Shown here piece by piece: positions 44,853 to 53,347 of a DNA stretch of 64,000 bases. Position numbers and translations under genes: made by a program. The notes under the pieces were generated by a model. That model saw only the letters and a program-made list of their open reading frames with translations, was not told the origin of the DNA and did no database searches. The stretch covers positions 62,001 to 126,000 of the forward strand of contig CAKSTW010000006.1 of assembly GCA_934501435.1 (NCBI GenBank). The letters run 5' to 3'. Origin of the DNA: an uncultured Eubacteriales bacterium. GTDB taxonomy: Bacteria; Bacillota; Clostridia; Oscillospirales; UBA644. How positions within the stretch are numbered: the first letter of the stretch is position 1; the number at the start of each line of letters is the position of its first letter.

Positions 44853-45723
44853 AGCCCACAGCCTCCGTTTCGTAAATAAATATTTCTTCGAGTGTCAGCG
44901 GCAGAAAATCGAGTATCAGGGGATTTTTTTGCATAAGTATTTCTCTTGTCTTCTCTTCTCCGCCGCGGACGATAAGCGTATAAACAGAACCGAGAGACGA
45001 TAATCCGACAATGTCAAGCCCGTCAAAAACCGGTTCTTTTTCGTCTTTGAAAGACACCTGAACCTTGACCATGTCCGTCGTAATGTCAAAAACATCCCCG
45101 CAGACTACGGTTTTTCCCGCATGGATTATACAGACTCCGTCGCAGAGGCTTTCGGTCTCCCTGATGTCATGACTCGAAAGAAGAAAGGTCGTATTTTTCC
45201 CTTCCGCTTTTTCGTACATCAGTTTTTTGACATAACTGCGCATCACCGGATCGAGCCCGTCGAAAGTTTCGTCAAGGAAAACATATTCGGTATTACAGGC
45301 AAGTGCTGCGGCGACCGACAACTGTTTTTTCATACCTTTTGAAAACGATCCTATCTTACTTTCGGGGCGAAAACCGAGATACTCTGTTATCCTTGAAAAT
45401 TCACCGCCGTCAAAATTCTTATAAAACACGGAATAGACCTGTTTTATATCGGAAACGGAAGAACCTGTCGGGAAATACGCTTCATCGCTTATAAAAACGG
45501 TTTTTTCTTTCACTTCAGCCGAGTCAAAAACTCTTTTTCCGTCGATAAGAACTTCTCCTTTATCGGGGGAATATACGCCTGCGGCAAGTCGAAGAAGCGT
45601 ACTCTTTCCCGCCCCGTTCGTTCCGACAAGTCCGAAAACGCCGCCCGACTTTACGGAAAAAGAAACATTGTCAAGAACTGTTTTTCCGTCAAAACATTTT
45701 GTAATATTAAGAAATTCTACCAT
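44839..45723 (-). CDS. ABC transporter ATP-binding protein (YtrB-like)
   Basis: A 294-residue ATPase. GTNGAGKSTLL (Walker A), FSKGMKKQLSVAAALA (signature), EYVFLDETFDGLD (Walker B) and SSHDIRE switch. The C-terminal 80 residues are extra, as in other drug/peptide exporters. ATG start behind GCGGAGGATATT. First gene of the four-gene transcript 45723-41059 with the promoter at 45766-45794. Confidence 0.92.
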   Translation of the reverse strand: MVEFLNITKCFDGKTVLDNVSFSVKSGGVFGLVGTNGAGKSTLLRLAAGVYSPDKGEVLIDGKRVFDSAEVKEKTVFISDEAYFPTGSSVSDIKQVYSVFYKNFDGGEFSRITEYLGFRPESKIGSFSKGMKKQLSVAAALACNTEYVFLDETFDGLDPVMRSYVKKLMYEKAEGKNTTFLLSSHDIRETESLCDGVCIIHAGKTVVCGDVFDITTDMVKVQVSFKDEKEPVFDGLDIVGLSSLGSVYTLIVRGGEEKTREILMQKNPLILDFLPLTLEEIFIYETEAVGYAEK

Positions 45724-45735
45724 AATATCCTCCGC

Positions 45736-45768
45736 AATAAGTGTACTATATCGCTTGGTACACTTATT
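45736..45768 (-). promoter_or_regulatory. Palindromic operator of the YtrA-type operon
   Basis: A perfect 11-base inverted repeat, AATAAGTGTAC (45736-45746) and GTACACTTATT (45758-45768), with an 11-base spacer. It overlaps the -10 box and transcription start of the operon. The GTGTAC half-site is typical of GntR YtrA-class operators. No regulator other than the one in this operon is nearby. Confidence 0.78.
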
Positions 45769-45794
45769 ATAGCAAAAGAAAAAGGCCCTGTCAA
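45766..45794 (-). promoter_or_regulatory. Consensus sigma-A promoter of the ABC-GntR-dacF operon
   Basis: Minus strand: perfect TTGACA (45794-45789), 17-base spacer, perfect TATAAT (45771-45766). The -10 overlaps the operator palindrome and the -35 lies in the loop of the phoU terminator. Confidence 0.92.
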
Positions 45795-45803
45795 GAGCCT
45801 TTT
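45780..45803 (-). terminator. Terminator after phoU
   Basis: Minus strand: AAAAGGC, loop containing TTGACA, GCCTTTT, then T residues. The -35 hexamer of the next operon sits in the loop. Confidence 0.75.
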
Positions 45804-45811
45804 ATAAATTT

Positions 45812-46456
45812 TCAGAATTTTTTATGGACGCCCGTAACCGAAAATTCGACCCACTCGGCGATATTTACCGCATGGTCGCCTATACGCTCGAAATACTTTG
45901 CTATCATCAGAATATCAAGAGCATATTCCCCGTCCGCCGAGTTTTCGGTAATCATTTCGATAAGGGTCTTTTTGATTTGCGAAAAATCGTTATCCACCAC
46001 ATCATCGTATCTGCAGACTTCCTCGGCAAGTTTCAGGTCTCCGCGGACATAGGCGTCTACGCTGTCGGTCACCATTTTTATCGTTGCCTCCGCCATTTTG
46101 CGGATACCGTGACATTCAGCGCCCGTTCTGCCGTTAAGGAAAACGATAATTTCGGCGATATCTTCCGCCTGATCGCCGATTCTTTCCATATCGGTGATCA
46201 TTTTAAGAGCAGCGGAAATAACGCGCAGGTCTCTTGCTACGGGCTGCTGTTGAAGAAGCAGTTTAAGACATATATTTTCAATCTCCCGCTCCATCTGATC
46301 GAGCGCATGTCCCTGTTCCATTGCCTTTTTCGCCTCTGCGGTATTTCCGGAAAGCAGCGCTTCGGCGGCAAGAGCGATAATGCTTTCGCATTCAGCGCCC
46401 ATCTCCGTCATTTTTTTATTCAGAAGTTCAAGTTGTTCGTCGAATCTGTTTCTCAT
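45812..46456 (-). CDS. phoU: Phosphate transport regulator PhoU
   Basis: A 214-residue all-helical protein with two PhoU repeats. E-x-x-x-D patterns (MGAECESIIALAAE, ADIMERIGD-like: KMITDMERIGDQAEDIAE and KYFERIGDHAVNIAE) bind metal and interact with PstB and PhoR. It restrains phosphate uptake and Pho signalling. Two bases after pstB. No PhoR or PhoP here. Confidence 0.96.
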   Translation of the reverse strand: MRNRFDEQLELLNKKMTEMGAECESIIALAAEALLSGNTAEAKKAMEQGHALDQMEREIENICLKLLLQQQPVARDLRVISAALKMITDMERIGDQAEDIAEIIVFLNGRTGAECHGIRKMAEATIKMVTDSVDAYVRGDLKLAEEVCRYDDVVDNDFSQIKKTLIEMITENSADGEYALDILMIAKYFERIGDHAVNIAEWVEFSVTGVHKKF

Positions 46457-46458
46457 AA

Positions 46459-47214
46459 TTATCCGAACCTTCCCGTAATATAATCTTCGGTACGCTTATC
46501 TTCGGGCTGTGAAAATATCTTTTCGGTCGCTCCGAATTCAACAAGTTCGCCAAGGAGGAAAAATGCCGTATAATCGGAAATCCTGACCGCCTGCTGCATA
46601 TTGTGCGTAACCATTACGACCGTATATTCTTCCTTTAACTGCAAAGTAAGGTCCTCTATTCTCGAAGTTGAAATAGGGTCGAGAGCGGAGGTCGGTTCGT
46701 CCATTAAAAGAATTTTCGGTTTTACTGCAAGCGCGCGGGCGATACACAGCCTCTGCTGCTGCCCGCCCGAAAGTCCGAGCGCGCTTTTCTTAAGTCTGTC
46801 CTTTACCTCGTCCCAGATAGCAGCCCCGCGAAGCGCTTCTTCCACTATCGCGTCAAGTTTCGCGCGGTTTTTTGTTCCGTGAGTCCTCGGACCGTAAGCA
46901 ATATTATCGTAAATGCTCATCGGAAAAGGATTCGGTTTCTGAAAGACCATACCTATATCTCTGCGAAGTTCGTTCACGTCAATGCTTTTGTCAAAGATAT
47001 CGCGTCCGCCGTAAAACACGTTTCCGGAAATTTTAACGGTCGGAATAAGGTCGTTCATTCGGTTCAGAGTCTTCAGAAACGTGGATTTTCCGCAGCCCGA
47101 CGGTCCGATAAGCGCGGTGATGCTGTTTTCGGGAATATTTATATTTATATTTTTAAGCGCCTGATTGTCGCCGTACCATAAACATAAATTTTCCGCCGTC
47201 ATTATATTGTTCAT
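46459..47214 (-). CDS. pstB: Phosphate ABC transporter ATPase
   Basis: A 251-residue PstB. GPSGCGKSTFLKTLNRMNDL is the family-typical Walker A region (20 residues), then LSGGQQQRLCIARAL and LLMDEPTSALDP. Overlaps pstA by four bases (ATGA). Confidence 0.98.
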   Translation of the reverse strand: MNNIMTAENLCLWYGDNQALKNININIPENSITALIGPSGCGKSTFLKTLNRMNDLIPTVKISGNVFYGGRDIFDKSIDVNELRRDIGMVFQKPNPFPMSIYDNIAYGPRTHGTKNRAKLDAIVEEALRGAAIWDEVKDRLKKSALGLSGGQQQRLCIARALAVKPKILLMDEPTSALDPISTSRIEDLTLQLKEEYTVVMVTHNMQQAVRISDYTAFFLLGELVEFGATEKIFSQPEDKRTEDYITGRFG

Positions 47215-48053
47215 AAACCTCTCCTTTTTGAAAAATGTCTGCCGACAGCCGTTGCCGCCGCATTTATGAGCAAGGTCAGAAACATCAGTATCGCGGCAAT
47301 AGCAAAGGCGACGCCGAACTCGCCCTCTTCTTTGGCGTAGACGTAAAGCGCGACGGTAAGAGTCGCTCCGGGTCTTGCAAGCCCCTCGAATATTCCGTTA
47401 AGGGCATGAGCAAAGCCCGCAGTAAAAAGAAGCGCCGCGGATTCGCCCAGAATTCTGCCGACGGAAAGAATACATCCCGTAACGACGCCGTCGACGCAGC
47501 CGGGAAGCACGACGGTACGAATGACCCGCCATTTTCCCGCGCCGAGCCCGAACGCGCCCTCTCTGTACGCCTGCGGCACCGTCTTCAGGCTTTCCTGGGT
47601 CGTTCTCATAACCGTCGGGAGATTCATTATAACAAGAGTAAGCGCTCCCGCAAGAAGGCTTGTGCCGAAATTATTCGAAAAAAGAAGCATGCCGACAAGC
47701 CCGTAGATTATCGACGGAATACCCGAAAGCGTTTCCGCGGCATATTCTATTACGGAAACGACCTTTTTGTTACCCGCATATTCCGTAAGATAAACTGCCG
47801 CGCCCACTCCGAGAGGCAAAACAATGACTATTGTCGCGACAACGATATACAGAGTATTCAGAATGTCGGGCATAATACCTATTTTTTCCGCAAGGATACT
47901 CGGTTTTGTGGTAAGGAATTCCCACGATATATGAGGAAGACCTTTTGCAAGAACATAAATAAAAATAAACAGAACAAGAGCTGCGGTAAGCGCTGCGGAA
48001 ACGAACGTCAGCGCCCGCATAAGATATATATAAAATTTTCGGTTTGCTTTCAT
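47211..48053 (-). CDS. pstA: Phosphate ABC transporter permease PstA
   Basis: A 280-residue, six-helix permease. The EAA-loop region EGAFGLGAGKWRVIRTVVLP is typical of PstA. It directly abuts pstC and overlaps pstB. Energised by PstB. Confidence 0.96.
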   Translation of the reverse strand: MKANRKFYIYLMRALTFVSAALTAALVLFIFIYVLAKGLPHISWEFLTTKPSILAEKIGIMPDILNTLYIVVATIVIVLPLGVGAAVYLTEYAGNKKVVSVIEYAAETLSGIPSIIYGLVGMLLFSNNFGTSLLAGALTLVIMNLPTVMRTTQESLKTVPQAYREGAFGLGAGKWRVIRTVVLPGCVDGVVTGCILSVGRILGESAALLFTAGFAHALNGIFEGLARPGATLTVALYVYAKEEGEFGVAFAIAAILMFLTLLINAAATAVGRHFSKRRGL

Positions 48054-48926
48054 TTATCTTTTCTTCTCCCGCTTCAAAAAGAAATTCAGAGTAGCGTTTA
48101 TAAGCAAAATAAACAGATACAAAACCAACGCTATTGAAAAAAGCGCGTTTCTTTGCAGGCTTCCGGGACTTGAATAGGACATTTCGCTCGCGACCGCGGT
48201 CGTAAGAAAACGCACGCTCTGGAAAAGGGACGGCATATTCGCGACGTTTCCCGCTACCATCATAACAGCCATCGCTTCCCCTATCGCGCGCCCGACGCCC
48301 AGAACTACAGCCGCCGCAATCCCGCTTTTTGCAGCGGGGACGGACACCCGAAAATACGTTTCGGTCGCCGTTGCTCCGAGAGCAAGGGATGCGTCTTCAT
48401 ACTCTTTCGGAACTGCGTCGAGGGCGGAAACCGAAACCTTTATTATGTTCGGCAATATCATGACGGCAAGAACTATTATTGCCGAAAGAAGCCCCGAACC
48501 GTCGGGAACGCCGAAAATTTTTCTTACCGACGGCACGAGCACCAGCATTCCGACGAGCCCGTAAACGACAGACGGAATTCCCGCAAGAAGATTCACGAAA
48601 CTTTCCATTATACGCCTGACGGTCCTGCTTGCGATTTTAGAAAGAAATACCGCAGTAAAAAAACCTATCGGAACGCCTATAAGAAGAGCCCCCGCCATTC
48701 CGTAAACGCTTGTCAGAATAAAAGGAAGAATTCCGAATTTCGGTTCTGCGGCAGTCGAAGCCCATTCCTTTCCGAATAAGAAGTTGAAAATACCGATTTC
48801 CTTTATCGCGGGAATGCCCGAAACAATGAGGTATACGGTGATTACGAGGACACAGCCGACCGTAATAAGGCCGAGGATAAGAAACACTCCGTGTACCGTA
48901 TTTTCAAGCAGTCTGTTTTTCTTCAT
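48054..48926 (-). CDS. pstC: Phosphate ABC transporter permease PstC
   Basis: A 290-residue six-helix permease. EAA-loop EDASLALGATATETYFRVSV, and characteristic GIPSVVYGLVGML. Slightly shorter N-terminus than E. coli. 14 bases downstream of pstS, same transcript. Confidence 0.96.
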   Translation of the reverse strand: MKKNRLLENTVHGVFLILGLITVGCVLVITVYLIVSGIPAIKEIGIFNFLFGKEWASTAAEPKFGILPFILTSVYGMAGALLIGVPIGFFTAVFLSKIASRTVRRIMESFVNLLAGIPSVVYGLVGMLVLVPSVRKIFGVPDGSGLLSAIIVLAVMILPNIIKVSVSALDAVPKEYEDASLALGATATETYFRVSVPAAKSGIAAAVVLGVGRAIGEAMAVMMVAGNVANMPSLFQSVRFLTTAVASEMSYSSPGSLQRNALFSIALVLYLFILLINATLNFFLKREKKR

Positions 48927-48940
48927 CTGAATACCTCGAT

Positions 48941-49741
48941 TTATTTTGCGGGAACTGCCCCCGCTTTCGCAATAATGTCGCCCGCAGCGGCGGAAGTGAT
49001 GTAATCAAAGAACGACTGCGCACTTTCCGAAAGTTTTTCACCCGATCTTGTAACAAGAATAAAAGGTCTCTGTATTACATAACTGCCGTTTTTAACAGTA
49101 TCTTCGCTCGGAGAGACACCTCCGACGGAAAGCGCCTTTACGCTGTCTTTGACCGCCGCAAGAGACGCATAACCGATAGCATTAGGATTTCCCGCAACCG
49201 TCGTTATGACGTCGCCCGTGGAAGTGAGTTCCTGACGGTATTTGCATTTGGATTCCGTACCCGTAACGGACTCAAAACCGTCTCTCGTGCCGCTTCCCGC
49301 TTCTCTGCCGATAAGAACGATCTCCGCGTCGTCGCCGCCCGCTTCTTTCCAATTCGTTATTTCTCCGGTATATATTTTCGTTATAGTATCAATATCAAGG
49401 TCCAAAACAGGATTTTCGGGATTTACGATAACGGCTATTCCGTCAAAAGCAAGAACCGTGCCGTCAAGCCCCGCCTGTTTTTCTTCGTCTTTGAGATTTC
49501 TGCTCGAAAGGCCTATATCGCAGCGTCCTTCTTTTACCGCCTGAATTCCGGAACCCGAACCCGTCGCGTTATAAGTTACCGAAATTCCGGTATCGTTTTC
49601 GAAAGCCTCCGCCAAAGCGCCGATGACCGTGCTCATAGAAGTCGAACCGTCTGTCGAAACTCCCGTTTTTCCCGAGGAACACCCGATGAGCAATGCGCAA
49701 AGCATTGCCGCAACAACAAGTAAACTGATAATTTTTTTCAT
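48941..49741 (-). CDS. pstS: Phosphate-binding lipoprotein PstS
   Basis: A 266-residue PBP-like lipoprotein. I choose ATG 49741 (MKKIISLL), which gives a normal signal peptide with lipobox LLIGC; the AAAGGA site is 11 bases upstream. Longer starts (49771, 49753) add a charged extension. Phosphate-pocket blocks: DGSTSMSTVIGAL, NATGSGSGIQAVKEG and GREAGSGTRDGFES are preserved. It leads the pst operon, with a Pho-box-like repeat upstream. Confidence 0.94.
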   Translation of the reverse strand: MKKIISLLVVAAMLCALLIGCSSGKTGVSTDGSTSMSTVIGALAEAFENDTGISVTYNATGSGSGIQAVKEGRCDIGLSSRNLKDEEKQAGLDGTVLAFDGIAVIVNPENPVLDLDIDTITKIYTGEITNWKEAGGDDAEIVLIGREAGSGTRDGFESVTGTESKCKYRQELTSTGDVITTVAGNPNAIGYASLAAVKDSVKALSVGGVSPSEDTVKNGSYVIQRPFILVTRSGEKLSESAQSFFDYITSAAAGDIIAKAGAVPAK

Positions 49742-49775
49742 CTTTCTTAACATCCTTTCTTTTTTATACAACTGT

Positions 49776-49831
49776 ATTTTACCCTATTGCGGTAAAATTC
49801 ATAAGACAATAGCTGTAAAATCGAAGTAAAA
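49776..49831 (-). promoter_or_regulatory. Pho-box-like repeat and -10 of the pst operon
   Basis: On the minus strand TTTTAC occurs at 49831-49826, 49820-49815 and 49797-49792; a weaker TTGTCT occupies 49809-49804, giving a 11-11-12 base period. Spacing by one helical turn resembles PhoP-binding direct repeats of Firmicutes. TAAAAT at 49781-49776 is the probable -10. No PhoP gene is in this window; the two-component system at 9598 is a possible but unproven candidate. Confidence 0.6.
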
Positions 49832-49880
49832 AATAGCTGAGGACTGATGGGGAAGCATTGCTTCCTTATCAGTCCTCAGC
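49826..49880 (-). terminator. Long terminator hairpin between ruvX and pst
   Basis: GCTGAGGACTGAT (49836-49848) pairs with ATCAGTCCTCAGC (49868-49880), then GGAAGC with GCTTCC inside, about 19-21 base pairs with a three-base loop. On the minus strand it is followed by TATTTTTT, which also forms the first Pho-like repeat. Confidence 0.85.
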
Positions 49881-49887
49881 CAATAAA

Positions 49888-49910
49888 GAATACCGTTTTT
49901 TTCGGTATTC
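49888..49910 (-). terminator. Proximal terminator after ruvX
   Basis: Stem GAATACCG / CGGTATTC with a seven-base T/A loop. It is ten bases from the ruvX stop. The minus-strand tract TTTATT is short; the second hairpin reinforces it. Confidence 0.7.
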
Positions 49911-49919
49911 CCTGTTTTT

Positions 49920-50330
49920 TTATTTTGAAGAATCAAGATATCCCTGCAAAAGGACGGCTGCCGCCGCCGCGTCGATCATACTGCGCTGGTCTTTCGCGTT
50001 CATATCTATATCGTGGAGGTGCTGCGACGCGATGACAGTTGTGAAGGCTTCGTTTACAAGTTTTATCTCAACGTCGGTACGTTTTGAAAGGAAAGTATGG
50101 AAACTTTCAACTTTTTCCTGCATTTTTCCTGGCTTTCCGTCCGTTCTTTTCGGATAGCCGAGAATTATCAGCCCGACGTTTTCCTTTTCTATAATATCAA
50201 GAACAGCGTCTTTAAGACGCGTTCTTCCGTATCCCGAAAAAACGCAGTACGGGGTCGCTATCAGACCCAAAGGATCGCTTAACGCAATACCCGTACGCGC
50301 TTCTCCGAGGTCTATTGCCATAATTCTCAT
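49920..50330 (-). CDS. ruvX: Holliday junction resolvase-like protein RuvX/YqgF
   Basis: A 136-residue RNase H-fold protein. The N-terminal catalytic motif MRIMAIDLGEARTGIALSD is typical, with later Glu (VNEAFTT) and Asp residues (MIDAAAAAVLLQ). YqgF proteins process rRNA ends and may cut recombination intermediates. Three bases after sigA. Confidence 0.95.
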   Translation of the reverse strand: MRIMAIDLGEARTGIALSDPLGLIATPYCVFSGYGRTRLKDAVLDIIEKENVGLIILGYPKRTDGKPGKMQEKVESFHTFLSKRTDVEIKLVNEAFTTVIASQHLHDIDMNAKDQRSMIDAAAAAVLLQGYLDSSK

Positions 50331-50333
50331 ATA

Positions 50334-51449
50334 TCAGTCAAGAAAGTCCTTAAGTTTCTTGCTTCTGCTCGGGTGACGAAGTTTACGCAAAGCCTTCGCC
50401 TCGATCTGTCTTATTCTTTCACGGGTGACCTTAAATTCTCTGCCGACCTCTTCGAGAGTGCGGTTTCTGCCGTCGTCAAGTCCGAAACGGAGCCTTAAAA
50501 CTCTCGCCTCTCTTTCGGAAAGAGTATCAAGAACTTCGTTGAGTTCCTCTTTTAAGAGCATCTGGGAAGCGACGTCCTGAGGCGCGGGGATATCGTCGTC
50601 CGCGATAAAGTCGCCGAGGTGACTGTCTTCCTCTTCGCCGACAGGCGCTTCGAGGGAAACGGGATCCTGAGACACTTTAAGGATTTCTCTCACCTTTTCA
50701 ATAGGCATCTGAAGTTCTTCGGCAAGCTCGTCCGGCTGAGGCGCTCTGCCGAGTTCCTGCATGAGCGATTTTTCCGCTTTGGAAAGTCTCATTATCGTTT
50801 CGACGATATGAACGGGTATTCTTATCGTTCTCGCCTGATCCGCTATCGCGCGGGTAATTGCCTGACGTATCCACCACGTGGCGTAGGTCGAGAATTTATA
50901 GCCTTTTGTCGCGTCGAATTTTTCAACGGCTTTGATAAGTCCGAGGTTACCTTCCTGAATAAGATCGAGGAACAAAAGACCTCTTCCGACGTATCTTTTT
51001 GCGATAGAAACGACAAGACGGAGGTTGGACTCGTTGAGTTTTCTTTTCGCCTCTTCGTCGCCCTGACTTACTCTCAGAGCAAGTTCGGTCTCTTCTTCGG
51101 GGGTGAGCAGCGGGAACTTGCCTATATCGTAAAGGTATATCTTTACGGGGTCGTCGATTATAATACCCTCGGACTGCAAAAACGCTTCCATATCCTCGGG
51201 ATCTTCGGGAAGTTCTTCGGAATCTTCCTTTTCGATATTTTTAAGTTCCTCGGTCTTTACTTCGTCGTCAAAGTCGTCCTCAAGTTCAATTCCCTGATTG
51301 CTCAGGTCTTCGTAGAAAAGAACTTTCTGGCGGGCGTTGAGTTCCATTGAATCAAAGGCTTCCGCGACTTCGTTATAAGTAAGAGTACCCTTTTCCTTAC
51401 CTTTTTCGAGAAGAGCGCGCATTATTTGTTTCTTTTCGTTCGTATCCAT
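50334..51449 (-). CDS. sigA: Primary sigma factor SigA/RpoD
   Basis: A 371-residue housekeeping sigma factor. Region 1.2 (DDPVKIYLYDIGKFPLLT), region 2 (NLRLVVSIAKRYVGRGL and IQEGNLGLIKAVEKFD), region 3, and region 4.2 (TLEEVGREFKVTRERIRQIE). I choose ATG 51449 (MDTNEKK), behind GAGGGG; the longer start lies within dnaG. Ten bases after dnaG. Confidence 0.98.
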   Translation of the reverse strand: MDTNEKKQIMRALLEKGKEKGTLTYNEVAEAFDSMELNARQKVLFYEDLSNQGIELEDDFDDEVKTEELKNIEKEDSEELPEDPEDMEAFLQSEGIIIDDPVKIYLYDIGKFPLLTPEEETELALRVSQGDEEAKRKLNESNLRLVVSIAKRYVGRGLLFLDLIQEGNLGLIKAVEKFDATKGYKFSTYATWWIRQAITRAIADQARTIRIPVHIVETIMRLSKAEKSLMQELGRAPQPDELAEELQMPIEKVREILKVSQDPVSLEAPVGEEEDSHLGDFIADDDIPAPQDVASQMLLKEELNEVLDTLSEREARVLRLRFGLDDGRNRTLEEVGREFKVTRERIRQIEAKALRKLRHPSRSKKLKDFLD

Positions 51450-51459
51450 AATTTTCCCC

Positions 51460-53229
51460 TCATTTATCTTTATTCTTGAGTTTTGCAAGGGTCGCGTTAA
51501 AGGAGTCGTCGTCAAGTTGACGGACCTCCTGCAGCAGCGCCTTGTTTTTTTCGGTTTTCAAAGCGGAGGCAAGTTCCGAGATTTTCCCCCGATCGACATC
51601 GAAAGACCTTCCGTCGCGGACTTTTGCGGAAAGTTTGCCCATTTCCGTCTCCGAAAGTTCCTGTGAAATTCCGAGCAAAGGTTCGGTTGTCGGGTCTCTT
51701 TTTATCGCCGAAACAAGAAGTTCGTAAACCTTTTTGTTGAACTCGGTCATAAAATCGCCGGGAGATATTTCTTTTTCGAAATCGGCGGCATACTGCGGAA
51801 AATTCAGCAGGAGAGTTATGATATCGTCTTCGATCTTCATAACCTTGAAATGGGCATTCCGCCCCTCCGCAAACAGGTTTTTACCGAGACTGTCCATCGC
51901 GGTCCTGTCGTCTTTTTGCCGCTTGTATTTTGTCGCTTTCTTTATCTGAATATTTACTTCCGCCGTCAGATTTTCTTTAGTGACGCCGAAATCTTCAGCT
52001 ACCCTGTCTATGTATATTTCCCTTTCGATTCGGTTGTCGAGAGTCGCAAGCAGAACGATTATCTCTTTCAGACACTGCGTTTTTTCTTCCGTAACCGAAA
52101 GCTGATATTTTCTTTTTATTGTTTCTATCCTGTAATCCACCCTTGCCTGGGCGTTGGTCAGCAGTTTTTCAAAACTTTCCTTACCGTAAGTCTTGATAAA
52201 TTCGTCCGGGTCTTTTCCTCCCGTAACGACAATGACTTTCGCCTTAACGTCGAAAGACTTAAGAACGTCAAGTCCGCGCCTTGTCGCCTTCTGCCCCGCC
52301 TCGTCGCTGTCGTAGCAAAGATATACATTATCCGTAACCGACTGGATAAGCCTTGCCTGATCGGGGGTAAGAGCCGTACCGAGAGCCGCGACAGCGTTGT
52401 CGATACCTGCCTGATGGAGCGAAATGACGTCCATATATCCCTCGCATAAAATAAGCCCGTCCCTTTTCGACGTTTTGGCGTAATTCAGCGCGTAAAGATT
52501 TTTACCTTTTTTGAAGACCAGAGTTTCGGAGGTATTGAGATACTTTGCCGGATCGTTAGTCATGGTTCTGCCGCCGAAACCGATAACATTGTTACGATGG
52601 TCGATTATCGGGAACATGACCCTGTTTCTGAAACGGTCGAATATCCGGCTGCTGTCCTTTGCACTCACAGAAACAAGTCCGGAGGCTTTGAGTTCTTCTG
52701 CCGTATACCCTTTCGACCTCAGGTAAACGGTCAGAGCGTCCCATGAATCGGGGGAATATCCAAGCCCGAAACGGGTTATCGTCCTGTCGGAAAGTTGTCT
52801 GTTTTTAAGATAGGAAAGAGCCGCCGCGCCCTCTTTGGAGATAAGTTTGTCGTAGTAAAACCTTGCGGCAAGCCGGTTCATTTCAAGAATACGTTTACGG
52901 AGATATGAAAGTTCGCTCTCGTAATTATCTTCGGGAGGAAGTTCCATTCCCGCCTGTTCGGCAAGGAAAGCAACGGCTTCCGCATAAGAAAGATTTTCTA
53001 TCTTCATTATAAACGTAATGACGTCTCCGCCCGCGCCGCAGCCGAAACAGTAAAAAAGTTGTTTAGTCGGGTTAATGTTGAAAGACGGCGTTTTTTCGCC
53101 GTGGAAAGGACAGAGGGCAAGAACATTGTTTCCCCTTTTTTTAAGCTCTATGTAGCGGGAAGCGACGGTTTCAAGATCGCACCTTGACCGCAGTTCGTTA
53201 AGAAAATCTTCGCTGAAACGCCGAGCCAT
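51460..53229 (-). CDS. dnaG: DNA primase
   Basis: A 589-residue primase. Zinc finger with Cys40, His43, Cys61, Cys64 (CPFHGEKTPSF and YCFGCGAGGD), RNA polymerase core and TOPRIM domain (LILCEGYMDVISLHQAG), and a helical C-terminal region that binds helicase. ATG 53229 (MARRFSE), behind AAAGGAGGG; the longer frame to 53298 covers the promoter. It heads dnaG-sigA-ruvX; rpsU, which often leads this operon, is absent. Confidence 0.97.
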   Translation of the reverse strand: MARRFSEDFLNELRSRCDLETVASRYIELKKRGNNVLALCPFHGEKTPSFNINPTKQLFYCFGCGAGGDVITFIMKIENLSYAEAVAFLAEQAGMELPPEDNYESELSYLRKRILEMNRLAARFYYDKLISKEGAAALSYLKNRQLSDRTITRFGLGYSPDSWDALTVYLRSKGYTAEELKASGLVSVSAKDSSRIFDRFRNRVMFPIIDHRNNVIGFGGRTMTNDPAKYLNTSETLVFKKGKNLYALNYAKTSKRDGLILCEGYMDVISLHQAGIDNAVAALGTALTPDQARLIQSVTDNVYLCYDSDEAGQKATRRGLDVLKSFDVKAKVIVVTGGKDPDEFIKTYGKESFEKLLTNAQARVDYRIETIKRKYQLSVTEEKTQCLKEIIVLLATLDNRIEREIYIDRVAEDFGVTKENLTAEVNIQIKKATKYKRQKDDRTAMDSLGKNLFAEGRNAHFKVMKIEDDIITLLLNFPQYAADFEKEISPGDFMTEFNKKVYELLVSAIKRDPTTEPLLGISQELSETEMGKLSAKVRDGRSFDVDRGKISELASALKTEKNKALLQEVRQLDDDSFNATLAKLKNKDK

Positions 53230-53253
53230 ACAATCCCTCCTTTCAACATTCTC

Positions 53254-53282
53254 TATATACTTAATACTGCGAAATCTGACAA
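53254..53282 (-). promoter_or_regulatory. Promoter of dnaG-sigA-ruvX
   Basis: Minus strand: TTGTCA (53282-53277), 17-base spacer, TATATA (53259-53254). Confidence 0.75.
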
Positions 53283-53310
53283 AATCCTTGCGAAACATTG
53301 TGAATTTTTT

Positions 53311-53343
53311 TCAAAAAAAAGAGAGACCACAAAGTCTCTCTTT
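53311..53343 (-). terminator. Terminator of the liv operon
   Basis: Minus strand: stem AAAGAGAGAC / GTCTCTCTTT, six-base loop, then further T residues. Confidence 0.9.
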
Positions 53344-53347
53344 CATA

